The translations under genes and the position numbers were made by a program. From NCBI GenBank assembly GCA_026874595.1, contig JAPPUL010000076.1, positions 124,001-188,000 on the forward strand: a stretch of DNA of 64,000 nt. The letters are read 5' to 3'. The stretch comes from Sipunculus nudus. Lineage: Eukaryota > Annelida > Sipuncula > Golfingiida > Sipunculidae. Positions 1 through 8,946 of this stretch are shown here, piece after piece. The notes beneath the pieces were generated by a model. That model was not told the DNA's origin. It saw only the letters and a program-made list of their open reading frames with translations, and searched no databases. Within the stretch, counting starts at the first letter, position 1. Every line of letters begins with the position of its first letter.

Positions 1-66
1 GGGTATGGTAAGAGTAAACGGGATGCCCAACAGGATGCGGCACGCAATACATTAAATAGTATATAG
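1..66 (+). CDS. rnc: Ribonuclease III, C-terminal fragment
   Basis: Only the last 21 codons lie in the window, ending at TAG 64-66. The translated tail (G-Y-G-K-S-K-R-D-A-Q-Q-D-A-A-R) is the classic end of the double-stranded RNA-binding domain that closes bacterial RNase III: a Gly-Lys-Ser-Lys loop followed by the final helix carrying a Gln/Ala-Ala pattern. RNase III cleaves double-stranded rRNA precursors and structured mRNA. The frame is open at the left edge, so the catalytic domain lies outside. The gene converges on ricT across about 50 bases of AT-rich sequence with no clear hairpin. Another protein ending in this domain cannot be excluded. Confidence 0.75.
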   Translation, partial: GYGKSKRDAQQDAARNTLNSI

Positions 67-115
67 AGATTCAAAAGACAGGATAAAATATAGTATAGAA
101 ATAGTATAGAATATA

Positions 116-883
116 TTAAATATTGGTGGATATTTTAGATTGCTCTATAAAATGCGTACACAAAGTATTTACACAAGAGTCACATCGTTTAAAAGGTTTA
201 CTATTTTGTTGTTCTTGTTCTTGACAGGGGTTTGAATATGGTTTTGGGTTTACTTCATAGCTGCAACAACACATTACTCGATCACAAAGTCCAACAAGTT
301 TATGAGTATTGGAAGCGGGAGTATTTTGGTTAGAACTTGCTCCAAGTGTTTGTTGAGTAAAATGTGTCAAACCAGATTGTCGACAACAAAGCTCTTTGCC
401 GCATATACCATGTCCTCCAAGTAAAGCGGCCTCATCACGTTTACCAATCTGCCTTAGCTCTATTCTAGTCTTAAATATAGAAGCAAGTGTTCTTACAAGT
501 TCTCTAAAATCAAGCCGCGTTTCTGCGCTAAAGTTAAATAACACGGTATTAGTATCAATAAAGTAGTGCGAGTTTATTAACTTCATAGGAAGATTATGTT
601 TTATAATTTGTTCTTTTGTAATATTAAAAGCGTCAAAAGCTTTGTCTTTACAGTTTTGGTATGCCTCAAAATCCTTCTCTTGGGCTTTGTATAAGACCTT
701 ATTTACATCATGAGTCTTATCCTCATCCAACGCAATAGAATCTAAAGCAATTTGTCCAATAGTGGAACCAAAACGTGTTTGTAAAACATAATCATCGTTT
801 GGGGCAAACCTAAAATCTTCCGTATAGCTATATAGTATAGTACTTTGGTTAAACTCTGTACGTGCTTTTACATACTTTATCAT
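116..883 (-). CDS. ricT: PSP1-domain protein, RicT/YaaT family
   Basis: 255 residues. The central and C-terminal part is a PSP1 domain: an RIELRQIG segment is followed by a Gly-Gly-His-Gly-Ile-Cys-Gly motif with two adjacent cysteines, then a second cysteine cluster (CDRVMCCC) and a third pair (CDSCVNTLC). In Bacillus, RicT joins RicA and RicF in an iron-sulfur complex that promotes mRNA processing by RNase Y; some family members are recruited to DNA-replication or membrane functions. The cysteines here fit cluster binding. The segment between the first two cysteine clusters is short and rich in Asn, Gln and Ser. It is followed downstream by nothing on the same strand, and upstream by yaaR, 29 bases away, suggesting one transcript. 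Neither RicA nor RicF is visible here. Confidence 0.8.
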   Translation of the reverse strand: MIKYVKARTEFNQSTILYSYTEDFRFAPNDDYVLQTRFGSTIGQIALDSIALDEDKTHDVNKVLYKAQEKDFEAYQNCKDKAFDAFNITKEQIIKHNLPMKLINSHYFIDTNTVLFNFSAETRLDFRELVRTLASIFKTRIELRQIGKRDEAALLGGHGICGKELCCRQSGLTHFTQQTLGASSNQNTPASNTHKLVGLCDRVMCCCSYEVNPKPYSNPCQEQEQQNSKPFKRCDSCVNTLCTHFIEQSKISTNI

Positions 884-912
884 TTAAATACTATTATCTT
901 TTACATTAAAAT

Positions 913-1356
913 TTACATTAAGAAATTTACTAACAAACCTTTAATCTCATTAATACTTTCAAGCAAATCCATACCTTCTTTTTCTTTTTGAAGTACTTTG
1001 GTTGTTAGTTCTTCTAGTTTCTTATTAATAAGTATAACTATTTTATAATCCATTTTAGCACCATATATATCTTTTATTTTGTAGCTTGAGGAGTTGGCGT
1101 AGCTAAAAAATGATTTTATGTGGTTTTTGTATAAAAGTAAATTGTCATAGGAAGGATTTGCTATAAAGTGTTTACCGTATTCATGTATCTCTTTTATATA
1201 TTCTTCTATCTCGGCTTTTATATATGTTTTATATTCATGATTTAGGGTGCTTTTAAATATAGACTTATTATTTATAGAATCTTGATTTAAGGACTTAACG
1301 CTGTTTTTTGTTACATTCCCTTCCACTAATCTATTTTTTGCATATCCTATCTTCAT
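913..1356 (-). CDS. YaaR family (DUF327) protein
   Basis: 147 residues, soluble, mostly helical. The second half fits DUF327/YaaR: a Leu-Leu-Leu-Tyr-Lys segment and hydrophobic helix, a Tyr-Lys-Ile motif, an I-N-K-K-L-E-E-L-T helix, a Lys-Glu-Lys-Glu turn and a terminal helix E-I-K-G-L-L-V-N. No biochemical role of the family is firmly established; it occurs in Firmicutes, spirochaetes and relatives, where it often lies near yaaT (ricT), as here. The spacing of 24 bases to bactofilin and 29 to ricT points to one operon. Assignment rests on motif shape remembered from the family. Confidence 0.65.
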   Translation of the reverse strand: MKIGYAKNRLVEGNVTKNSVKSLNQDSINNKSIFKSTLNHEYKTYIKAEIEEYIKEIHEYGKHFIANPSYDNLLLYKNHIKSFFSYANSSSYKIKDIYGAKMDYKIVILINKKLEELTTKVLQKEKEGMDLLESINEIKGLLVNFLM

Positions 1357-1380
1357 ATATTAGTCTATTTAAAGATTTAG

Positions 1381-1794
1381 CTATTTTATAAGCAAATCTT
1401 CACTTGTTTCAAGCTCCATCATATTTGTGGTTTTCACGACTTTTTCAAGGTTTGTAGGATTTATATCGCAGCGTCCTGAAAAATATGCGCCGTCTTCTAT
1501 AACTAGTAAGGCAGATGTTATATTTGCTGTAACAAAGGCAGTGGATTTGATAATAACATTATTACTTGCCTCAAGCTCACCCTCAAACTCCCCACCAATC
1601 TCTATACTCTTTGCAGATATTTTTCCTTTTCCTCTCCCAAGCTTACTTATATGTATACGGCTATTTGTTAGCAATATTCCTTCTATTACCCCATCTACTC
1701 TAAGTGCTCCATTTAACTTAAACTCTCCCTTAAAATGATTGCCAGCTCCTATTATACTATCTATTGATTCTCCACCAGTGTTACCGCCCGCCAT
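1381..1794 (-). CDS. Bactofilin
   Basis: 137 residues. Residues about 10-115 form the bactofilin beta-helix (DUF583): the entry motif I-G-A-G-N-H-F-K-G, then repeated short strands with V-D-G, I-E-G, I-G-G-E-F-E-G-E-L and S-G-R-C turns. Bactofilins polymerise without nucleotide into membrane-associated filaments that position cell-wall enzymes, stalk or shape proteins. N-terminal and C-terminal tails are short, which is usual for the core type. The gene lies directly downstream of a membrane-anchored M23 peptidase, a pairing found in many bacteria in which the filament localises the peptidase. Confidence 0.92.
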   Translation of the reverse strand: MAGGNTGGESIDSIIGAGNHFKGEFKLNGALRVDGVIEGILLTNSRIHISKLGRGKGKISAKSIEIGGEFEGELEASNNVIIKSTAFVTANITSALLVIEDGAYFSGRCDINPTNLEKVVKTTNMMELETSEDLLIK

Positions 1795-1991
1795 TTCTTA
1801 ACTCCTTCTTTAGCTAACTTTATTTTATATGCATCTAATTTTTCATTAATCCACAGCAAATGCGATTACCTATTCAATTGGCTATATCTTTTAATACAGC
1901 TTTTTGTTTTAGCCTTCATTTGCCAAATAGCTACTAATCATCATCGTACTGAAAAAGTATTATTTATAATTTCTCCACATAATTTCTCCAC

Positions 1992-3068
1992 TTATCTATG
2001 GCTTAGATTTTCAAATCTATCAAGACTTATAAAAGGATAAGGATTTATCGGAACTTTGTTTACTATAACTTCATAATGTAAATGTGGTCCTGTTGAGCGC
2101 CCAGTATTTCCAAGATGACCAATTATCTGCCCCTTTCTAACCTCATCCCCTTGCTGAACAATTATCTTTGATAAATGTAAATATCTTGTACTAAAGCCAA
2201 GCTTATGTTCTAGTGTTACATATAAACCCATAGTCTTTGAGTAACCCATACGTACCACTTGCCCATTTCCAGTTGCAAGTACTGGAGTTCCAGTTATGTT
2301 ATGAATATCTATTCCATAATGTTGAGCCATTTTGTGGGTAAATGGATCTCGTCTCCAGCCAAAGCCTGACGTCATTATCCCCCGGCCTATACGGCTTCCA
2401 AGTACAGGGAATATTGAAGGCATGTCATTTAATAGAGTTCTATATCCTTTTAATAAGCTTGATATATTTCTTACTTTGTCTTCTGCAAAACCAAGCTTTT
2501 TATTAACTAAGATAAAATCTTCTATCTCTTGCACATGCTGAGATTGCCCCTGAGCTTTATTATCTAAAGTATTTTTTTGTAATTCTTTTTTGTTATATAA
2601 TGCGTATTCTTTAGTTGACCCAGGCCCTCCAACTCCTCGGTTTTGAACAAGCTCAAGCAAATTGCTCTCACCACCGGTTAACTTTTGAAGAGCATCTAAT
2701 GAGGTTGAGAGTTTACCAGTTCTGTCCTTTAGATCTGAAACAAGTTCTACAAAGCTTCTTAAATCTGATGAACGTTTTAAATACTCATCGGTTAAGCTTA
2801 TTAACTCTTGTTCTTTAGTTCCTCTATCAACAAAAAAGTATGAGCCACCTATTGTAAGCAGTAATATGAGTGTGAAGAAAAAAAACAATACAAAGTTGGA
2901 AATTCTAAAGTTAAATATTTTTTCTTCTGAGTGTGGTATAAGCATTATCGTAATATATTCTCTGCCCTTCTCCCTTATATATTGAAATAGCTTTTTAATA
3001 GCTTTTTTACACCCTTTTAAAACACCCTTTTTACTATTTTTACTACTATCTGTATATTTTTCTTCCAC
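1992..3068 (-). CDS. Membrane-anchored M23 family metallopeptidase
   Basis: 358 residues, starting with GTG. A short basic cytoplasmic segment precedes one membrane helix (about residues 56-78), then a coiled-coil-like region (about 85-215) and a C-terminal LytM/M23 domain (about 230-345). Zinc-site motifs are visible: H-Y-G-I-D (His and Asp ligands) and H-L-H-Y-E near the end, with the family's G-N-T-G-R-S-T-G-P-H context. These enzymes cut peptide crosslinks in peptidoglycan or act as activators. The bactofilin gene follows after about 200 bases, so the pair probably shapes the cell wall. Catalytic residues appear intact, so an active enzyme is expected. Confidence 0.9.
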   Translation of the reverse strand: MEEKYTDSSKNSKKGVLKGCKKAIKKLFQYIREKGREYITIMLIPHSEEKIFNFRISNFVLFFFFTLILLLTIGGSYFFVDRGTKEQELISLTDEYLKRSSDLRSFVELVSDLKDRTGKLSTSLDALQKLTGGESNLLELVQNRGVGGPGSTKEYALYNKKELQKNTLDNKAQGQSQHVQEIEDFILVNKKLGFAEDKVRNISSLLKGYRTLLNDMPSIFPVLGSRIGRGIMTSGFGWRRDPFTHKMAQHYGIDIHNITGTPVLATGNGQVVRMGYSKTMGLYVTLEHKLGFSTRYLHLSKIIVQQGDEVRKGQIIGHLGNTGRSTGPHLHYEVIVNKVPINPYPFISLDRFENLSHR

Positions 3069-3255
3069 TTGCTTATGTCCTATGCCTATATCCTAGTTGA
3101 ATATCATCTTTAAAATTTAGTATATCCAAACTATAATACAATATATAATAAAGTTACGTTGACTGACTTAACTAGTAGTTTAGATATAAATAAATTTATA
3201 TTATTTATGGTCAATATAGCTTGTTTTTTTTATATATTTTTTAAAAAAAATCGTT

Positions 3256-4035
3256 ATGCCTACTTTTATTGATTCTCATGCACATATATTTTGCATTTAT
3301 TCCAACATAAATGAAGCATCCTATTCTATTTCGAATTATCTAAGCAATAATATTAACGCTATTATTAATGTTTCTCTTGATTTTAATTCTTATTTATTTA
3401 ATAAAAAGTTATTTGAGCTTAATAATAAGGTTTTTTATACTGCAGGATTATACCCATCGTATGCACAGCAATATAATGCTAATATGCAAAAAGCATTAAC
3501 TAGCCTAGCGTGTGATGAGAATGTGGTTGCAATTGGAGAGTGTGGCATTGACTATTTTAGAAATTATGCAACACCAGTAAAACAAATTAAGCTTTTTGAG
3601 GATCAAGTTATTCTTGCAAAAGAGCTTAAGTTACCAATCATTGTACATACTAGAGACTCTTTCCATGATGTTTACAAAATACTTGCAAAACATAGTCCCT
3701 TAAACGCTTCTGGTGTTATGCATTGCTATTCAGGGGATAGTGATTTTGTTAAGCGTTTTCTTGATTTAGGACTCTTTATATCATTTGCAGGGAATGTTAC
3801 TTATAAAAAATCCGACATAATACGAAAAAGCGTTAAACATGTACCGCTTAATAAACTATTAATCGAAACCGACTCCCCCTATCTTGCTCCAGCACCAGTT
3901 AGAGGTAAGACTAATTCACCTCTTTATTTACACTATACTGCTTGCGCCATTGCCGATATAAAACAATGTCCCCTTGAAATTATTGCTACTAACACCTCTA
4001 ATAATGCGATTAAGCTTTTTAGGCTTAACCTCTAG
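3256..4035 (+). CDS. tatD: TatD family metal-dependent DNase
   Basis: 259 residues of a TIM-barrel hydrolase. Visible metal-site motifs are D-S-H-A-H at the N-terminus, I-G-E-C-G-I-D-Y, I-V-H-T-R-D, M-H-C-Y-S-G and the C-terminal E-T-D-S-P-Y-L-A-P. TatD proteins are magnesium-dependent 3'-5' exonucleases/DNases, and some family members act on D-aminoacyl-tRNA. Length matches the family. It is a lone plus-strand gene between two minus-strand blocks. Its codons favour ATT, TCT and GCT, unlike the ATA-rich minus-strand genes around it, in line with the regional strand bias described in the findings. Confidence 0.92.
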   Translation: MPTFIDSHAHIFCIYSNINEASYSISNYLSNNINAIINVSLDFNSYLFNKKLFELNNKVFYTAGLYPSYAQQYNANMQKALTSLACDENVVAIGECGIDYFRNYATPVKQIKLFEDQVILAKELKLPIIVHTRDSFHDVYKILAKHSPLNASGVMHCYSGDSDFVKRFLDLGLFISFAGNVTYKKSDIIRKSVKHVPLNKLLIETDSPYLAPAPVRGKTNSPLYLHYTACAIADIKQCPLEIIATNTSNNAIKLFRLNL

Positions 4036-4086
4036 CTTTATAAAGATTTGTAAAATCTCACAAACTAAAAAACTAAAAACTAAATA

Positions 4087-6816
4087 TCAGTTTACAAAAG
4101 AACAACGACTTGCAGGTGTTCGGGTATCCATATTCCGACCGCGGTTTATATGATCATCTATCTCTGCACCACTACCAAGCATGCGGCCATATAAAAACGC
4201 TGTGAACGCACTGTTTTCTAGTTGTCTCTCATTTACTTTACCAGCTTTAAACTCATTCCAGAATATCTTAAGCAGTATTACTGCTATAACAGCATCTATA
4301 TTTACGCAGTATACTTCCTTCGATACCCCGTTCTTATAAAGCGCATTTACAAGTTCATGATAGAAATCTAGGAATATATTATAGGTACCCTTAGATTCAA
4401 ATAACTCCCGAACAAATACCTCCCGCGGATCGTAATTTACACTTTTTCCCTTAAACACAGGATGATTTATACAGGGCACCTTCTCGTAACTTATATTTCC
4501 AAGCTCTTTTTGATTCTTCTTATACCCTTTATAGGATAGTGCATAGTCGTTTGCTAGCTTTTTTATGTTTATATTATGATCCCTATTCCCAGGGTCATCC
4601 AGATTCGTTTTGTTAAACTGCCCAATTAAAAAGTTCATTGCCTCATATCCATTGCCTCCATGTGCAAAACCTGTATGAGTAAGAAAACCACAAAACGCTT
4701 TGTTTATTTGTACCCTTTTTGGATCTTCTGGGCCATCTGAGCTAACTGCTCCTTTTGCTCCTTGTCCGGATATTGTCCCCGGACCATTACTTATTACAAG
4801 TCCCATAAGTACGTTAAACGTGAAAAGTTCCTCATCAAGCGGCTTTTTATGCGACATTGCCATAAACGTCGTTTGTCCAAATGTGTATTCTTTTACAAGC
4901 TCTTTAATATCCACGCCTACAAACGCTTTGTTTCGATGAGCCTTCTCCCCTGCACTAACTCCAACTAGTGTTGCGTAAATTTTAAAATACCAAGGAAGAT
5001 TTATAAGGCTTGTTATAGATAACTTCTTTAATGCCAGGGCCCTCCAGCCTAGTGTTAGCGTTATTATTCCAAGCAACAGTTCCCGTGTTAGCTTCTTTCC
5101 TTCTTTTTGTGCAATTCCTTTTACAAATTTATAAAAGATACTATTTGCATCCTCAAGCGCTTTTTCCATTATTGGAATTAGAACGGACAAATGATCAGCT
5201 TCTTCCTCGTTTAAGACAGATGTGTCTTTTAAACTTTGAGCTTTGTTTAGTATTTCTGCATCGTAATTTAGCGGGTCTTCAAGCCCTGTAAGCTTAAATG
5301 AATTAATAAGCTGTTCTGTAAGCTTTTGAGCCTTCATTATCTTTTTTTGACCCACAAGGGCAAGTGCACTTAAGATGGCGGTATTTGGAGTATTACCATT
5401 TTCAAGCGACTGTTCATAAGCCCTAAGTTCTATACTATCTTCTAGATAGACATGAGTATTTAGCGCTACATTTATAAGTTTTCTCTCTTTGTCGCATTCT
5501 GGATATAGTTTAGTTATAGACATTAATACATTATCTTCAAAATTGTGCTTTGAGGCGTCTAATATCGATATGTTGTGTAGTGTTGTAACTTGGCTTACAG
5601 GATCCATTTTAGAAGCCCCACTTGTATCCTTTAGGCTTTGACGGGGAAACGATGTTCCTATTTGTTTATTTACATGGTCTATCTGCTCATCATATGGTTC
5701 AATTGCCCTTACAATAGGAACATCCAGTTCCTTCGGTAGTTTTAAACCTTGAGTGTTCCCAAACCACGCTTTCCTTGATAAATCACCTTGTGGTTCAAAA
5801 TCCGGCTTTATACCGTTTAGTGCCATAACTTTTGTCATAGCTTCTGGGATATAGGAAATATTAGTTACAACCGCTCCTTTACTTGAGCATATCGGATTCT
5901 CAGGAGTGTATAATCCATCTACACCTAAGATCTGCATAAACCACTTTTCTTTGGAAAGAGCATCATCCCCAGCTCCCGCAAGAGAACCTGCATGTCCAAC
6001 CGCTTTTGTTAGTCTTGATTTCCAACGCCCAACAACGCATGCTATAACTGGTTTTTGAGGTGTTATAGCATATTCGTAATAGCCGCCAGGCTCGATATAC
6101 ATTACAGCGGCTTTGCTTCTTTTGTCATTGTTAAAGGCATGTATAAATTCTTTGGCTGAGTAATGTATATATACATCTTTTCCGCTTGATACTGAGGCTG
6201 TAGTACCCCATCCATCTGTAAGCAAGTATCCGGCTATGGTTGTTGTGAAACTGCCTGAGTTTGAATATATAGCAACTGAGCCTGGACGAAGCGACTCCTC
6301 AGGATTTGTGCCGCCAAGTGCACCGCCAAGTCGTACTTTATTATGTGAGTCTGCTAATCCTAAGCAATTACTACCAAAAATATCTATCCCATGCATTTGT
6401 CCAAGCGCTCTTATTATCCTTGCATCTTTTACCGACACCTTTTCTGTTAGGATTATTATCTTTTTTAGATCATCTTTATTATTTCGTATCGCCTCAACAA
6501 CTGCATCCCGAACCCCACTTGGTGGCATGTAGATTACTGCTACGTTGAATTTGTGTCCTGCATTAAGCCCTTCTGTTATATTATTGTATACAGGAATGTC
6601 TCCTATTTTAGTCTTTACGACTTGTCCCGTGCGTCCGGGCGCTGTGCCAAATACAACATTCCCTCCTGAGAAGGTATGGCTTATGGGCGTTACCCCCCGA
6701 CTTTCATTGCCTGTTATGTTCATCACACATACTCTATCTTCTTTTGTTGCAAGTTCCTCAAGCGAGTTTATACCAACGTAATATTTAGCAAATTCTTTTA
6801 TACCTCTTTTATGCAT
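4087..6816 (-). CDS. aclA: ATP-citrate lyase, large (citryl-CoA synthetase/lyase) subunit
   Basis: 909 residues. The N-terminal half is a succinyl-CoA-synthetase-alpha-like CoA-binding module with G-S-N-C-L-G-L, S-N-S-G-S-F and the phosphohistidine motif V-G-H-A-G-S (His 274, matching His760 of human ACLY). Residues about 330-570 are a helical linker without a motif I recognise. The C-terminal part (about 570-909) is a divergent citrate-synthase-like lyase domain, with G-P-G-T-I-S-G-Q (about 678-685), I-N-H-P-V-F (His 785) and V-N-I-D-A (Asp 841). The enzyme cleaves citrate with ATP and CoA to acetyl-CoA and oxaloacetate, the key step of one form of the reductive TCA cycle. It is about 300 residues longer than the Chlorobium-type subunit. 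An AGGAGG site lies 7 bases before its ATG; aclB is 36 bases upstream. Confidence 0.85.
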   Translation of the reverse strand: MHKRGIKEFAKYYVGINSLEELATKEDRVCVMNITGNESRGVTPISHTFSGGNVVFGTAPGRTGQVVKTKIGDIPVYNNITEGLNAGHKFNVAVIYMPPSGVRDAVVEAIRNNKDDLKKIIILTEKVSVKDARIIRALGQMHGIDIFGSNCLGLADSHNKVRLGGALGGTNPEESLRPGSVAIYSNSGSFTTTIAGYLLTDGWGTTASVSSGKDVYIHYSAKEFIHAFNNDKRSKAAVMYIEPGGYYEYAITPQKPVIACVVGRWKSRLTKAVGHAGSLAGAGDDALSKEKWFMQILGVDGLYTPENPICSSKGAVVTNISYIPEAMTKVMALNGIKPDFEPQGDLSRKAWFGNTQGLKLPKELDVPIVRAIEPYDEQIDHVNKQIGTSFPRQSLKDTSGASKMDPVSQVTTLHNISILDASKHNFEDNVLMSITKLYPECDKERKLINVALNTHVYLEDSIELRAYEQSLENGNTPNTAILSALALVGQKKIMKAQKLTEQLINSFKLTGLEDPLNYDAEILNKAQSLKDTSVLNEEEADHLSVLIPIMEKALEDANSIFYKFVKGIAQKEGKKLTRELLLGIITLTLGWRALALKKLSITSLINLPWYFKIYATLVGVSAGEKAHRNKAFVGVDIKELVKEYTFGQTTFMAMSHKKPLDEELFTFNVLMGLVISNGPGTISGQGAKGAVSSDGPEDPKRVQINKAFCGFLTHTGFAHGGNGYEAMNFLIGQFNKTNLDDPGNRDHNINIKKLANDYALSYKGYKKNQKELGNISYEKVPCINHPVFKGKSVNYDPREVFVRELFESKGTYNIFLDFYHELVNALYKNGVSKEVYCVNIDAVIAVILLKIFWNEFKAGKVNERQLENSAFTAFLYGRMLGSGAEIDDHINRGRNMDTRTPASRCSFVN

Positions 6817-6852
6817 TATATCCTCCTATTAACATTTTTTTATATAAGCTCT

Positions 6853-8115
6853 TTATAGTCCAAGCGACTTCTCAAGCATCTTATGCCCTTCTTGTGCCAT
6901 CCATTCGTCTGCCATCTTTGCATAGTTTATTATCTCGCTCATCGCACTGTCGTAGCCAAACATCTTGTAAGGCAGTCCTAGTGCATCTAGTGTGTTTCGC
7001 ATGTAGTCCATCCCTCGTATAAGATTTGGCCCGCCGCGCCCAATAACCACATATAGAGGCTTTTTATCCTTTTGAAAAAAATCACGCAGAGCATCAGCCA
7101 TTGCACGGAAAGTTTCATAAATATCTGTATTATTTGCCTTGCCTCCAATTATAAAAAGAACGTTACTTTGTGGTAGCCAGTATTTATAACATATTCTTGC
7201 CACTTCCTTCATCTTTTCATAGGGCGGATTACCCCCAAAGTCAGACGATATTGTTGCATGCTCTCCTAAAAGCTCAGTTACTAATGCATTTGCACCTCCG
7301 CCAAAGGTCATCGCCGTTATTGTCCCTTTGTCGTTTATTACAAATACATCACTTTGACCCTGATAGGTTCGTAGCTGGTTTATCTCTTGCTCGAACTCTG
7401 AATAGTCGCTTGCAAAGGCTGATGATGGAATTTTAAGTCGGGTCCAATTCGGGTCGTCTATATCAAATGAACATTTAAAATCGCAGGCTACAGGTACAAG
7501 ACGTTTGCCTTCTTGACGCATCCTTATTGGGTTTAGCTCTACCATATTCATCCCATAATTATTCAACAAATCCCATAACTTAGGTAAATGCTGAACTAAT
7601 GGACTTATTAGCTCTTTTGGCGCCCCAAGCTTTATTAGCGCATTTGACACCATGAACCCTTTAAAGCCAGTTAGAGGATCGAAAGGAATATTAACTAGTT
7701 TGTCTTTGGGTAAGTCTTCTATATCTATACCACCGTGGTGTGTTATTGTTAGCGTCGGAGCTCGGTATTCTGTATTATCCATTATCGATACGTAGACTTC
7801 GTGCTTGGTCGGTACTGCCGATTCGTAGGTTACCCCATAGGCCTTAACCTCCCTACCGCAAAACTCATGCTTTGCAAAAAATAACCTCTCCTTCTCACGT
7901 AAGGCATCTTCTATATTAGCTGCACGCCCAATTAATCCTGCCTTCCCTTTCTTACCTATTCCACCTTGGAAACACGGCTTTATAAATATCTCCTTATGAC
8001 GCTTTATAAGCTCTTTTATCTCCTTTGCACTTGCATCCGGGCCAAGCACCTCAGAGCATGGGTAGTTCACGTACTTTAGTATCTTTGACCCCCAAAGCAT
8101 TCCTGTTAGTTGCAT
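6853..8115 (-). CDS. aclB: ATP-citrate lyase, ATP-grasp subunit
   Basis: 420 residues with a succinyl-CoA-synthetase-beta-like layout. An ATP-grasp fold (about 1-240) carries I-K-P-C-F-Q-G-G-I-G-K-K-G-K-A-G-L-I-G and V-E-L-N-P-I-R; the flavodoxin-like C-terminal domain (about 260-420) has T-F-G-G-G-A-N-A and I-G-R-G-G-P-N-L. With the large subunit it forms ATP-citrate lyase. Length fits bacterial AclB (about 400). The ATG is preceded by AGGAGG at good spacing. It is the first gene of the aclBA operon, and the divergent TM2 gene starts about 300 bases away. The codons are ATA- and GGA-rich. A plain succinyl-CoA ligase beta subunit is less likely, given the partner gene. Confidence 0.85.
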   Translation of the reverse strand: MQLTGMLWGSKILKYVNYPCSEVLGPDASAKEIKELIKRHKEIFIKPCFQGGIGKKGKAGLIGRAANIEDALREKERLFFAKHEFCGREVKAYGVTYESAVPTKHEVYVSIMDNTEYRAPTLTITHHGGIDIEDLPKDKLVNIPFDPLTGFKGFMVSNALIKLGAPKELISPLVQHLPKLWDLLNNYGMNMVELNPIRMRQEGKRLVPVACDFKCSFDIDDPNWTRLKIPSSAFASDYSEFEQEINQLRTYQGQSDVFVINDKGTITAMTFGGGANALVTELLGEHATISSDFGGNPPYEKMKEVARICYKYWLPQSNVLFIIGGKANNTDIYETFRAMADALRDFFQKDKKPLYVVIGRGGPNLIRGMDYMRNTLDALGLPYKMFGYDSAMSEIINYAKMADEWMAQEGHKMLEKSLGL

Positions 8116-8422
8116 ACAATAGTCCTCCTAAGAATTAATACTTTGTCTTTATATATTTATTTAGCCTATAGCGTTATTAGGCTTTATTTTTATTTTTGAT
8201 TCGATAAAGAGGATTTTAGCCAAATGCCAAGTTATAATATTTCTTGCACTTTATGATTATTTTTTGCGATCACTTTTTTTAAAGGTTTAACAGTAATAAA
8301 TTATTAATTCTTTGCAAAGAGATACTTTTAAATAAATTACCTTTTATTTAGTTTCAAAATGTTTAATTGTATAGACAAAATGTTTAAATATTGAATATAG
8401 TAAACTATTAGGAGATAATTCT
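8116..8422. promoter_or_regulatory. Divergent intergenic region between aclBA and the TM2 gene
   Basis: A 307-base AT-rich gap separates the two divergent start codons. It holds no gene I can support. An inverted repeat (AGCCTA 8163-8168, TAGGCT 8178-8183, nine-base centre) lies 48 bases upstream of the aclB start and could be an operator in the acl leader. A sigma-70-like promoter for the TM2 gene is listed separately. No riboswitch-like fold was recognised. Confidence 0.4.
8372..8401 (+). promoter_or_regulatory. Candidate sigma-70 promoter for the TM2 gene
   Basis: TAGACA (8372-8377) and TATAGT (8396-8401) each differ from consensus by one base and are separated by 18 bases. Transcription would begin near 8408, leaving a very short leader with GGAG at 8411-8414 before the ATG at 8423. 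The short leader lowers confidence. Confidence 0.35.
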
Positions 8423-8923
8423 ATGACGCAAAGTACACTGCCGCCTATTAAAGATTTAACTATAGCTTATTTACTTTGGTTTTTATTTGGCTTTTTTGGT
8501 ATACATAAATTCTATCTTAACAGAATTGCTATGGGAATATTTTATATGTTTACTTGTGGCGGCTTTTTTATCGGATGGTTTTTTGACCTGTTTACTATGA
8601 GAAGCCAGGTTGACAAAGCTAACTTCGCTTTTATAAATCAAGTAGTCCAAAATCAAGGCACTTTCCAATACCCATCAACAAGCAATGTCCAGAAAGGCAA
8701 ATACACTATAAAACAAAAAGAAAAGGATATTTTATTGATTGCAAGAAAACATAAAGGCAAAGTTACTCCAACAGAAGTTGCTATGGACAGTAGTTTATCT
8801 ATCGAAGAGGCTCAGAAGATTCTTAACTCCATGATTGACAGAGGGCATGCAAGACTTGAAGTGTCTGAGTCTGGCATGGTTTTTTATCAGTTTGATTCTT
8901 TGACAAATAATAAAGACTATTAG
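8423..8923 (+). CDS. TM2 domain membrane protein with C-terminal winged-helix-like region
   Basis: 166 residues. Residues about 10-65 form a TM2 domain: a first helix (Y-L-L-W-F-L-F-G), the G-I-H-K-F-Y-L-N-R turn and a second helix (M-F-T-C-G-G-F-F-I-G-W-F-F-D). A hydrophilic linker leads to a C-terminal segment (about 100-160; K-E-K-D-I-L-L-I-A-R-K-H-K-G-K-V-T-P-T-E-V-A) that looks like a small winged-helix domain, as in other TM2-plus-SHOCT/wHTH proteins. The function of TM2 proteins in bacteria is not settled. The start has TAGGAG 9 bases upstream. Codons favour ATT/CTT, opposite to the neighbouring minus-strand genes. Confidence 0.8.
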   Translation: MTQSTLPPIKDLTIAYLLWFLFGFFGIHKFYLNRIAMGIFYMFTCGGFFIGWFFDLFTMRSQVDKANFAFINQVVQNQGTFQYPSTSNVQKGKYTIKQKEKDILLIARKHKGKVTPTEVAMDSSLSIEEAQKILNSMIDRGHARLEVSESGMVFYQFDSLTNNKDY

Positions 8924-8946
8924 AATTTAAAACTCCATTTCTCTCT

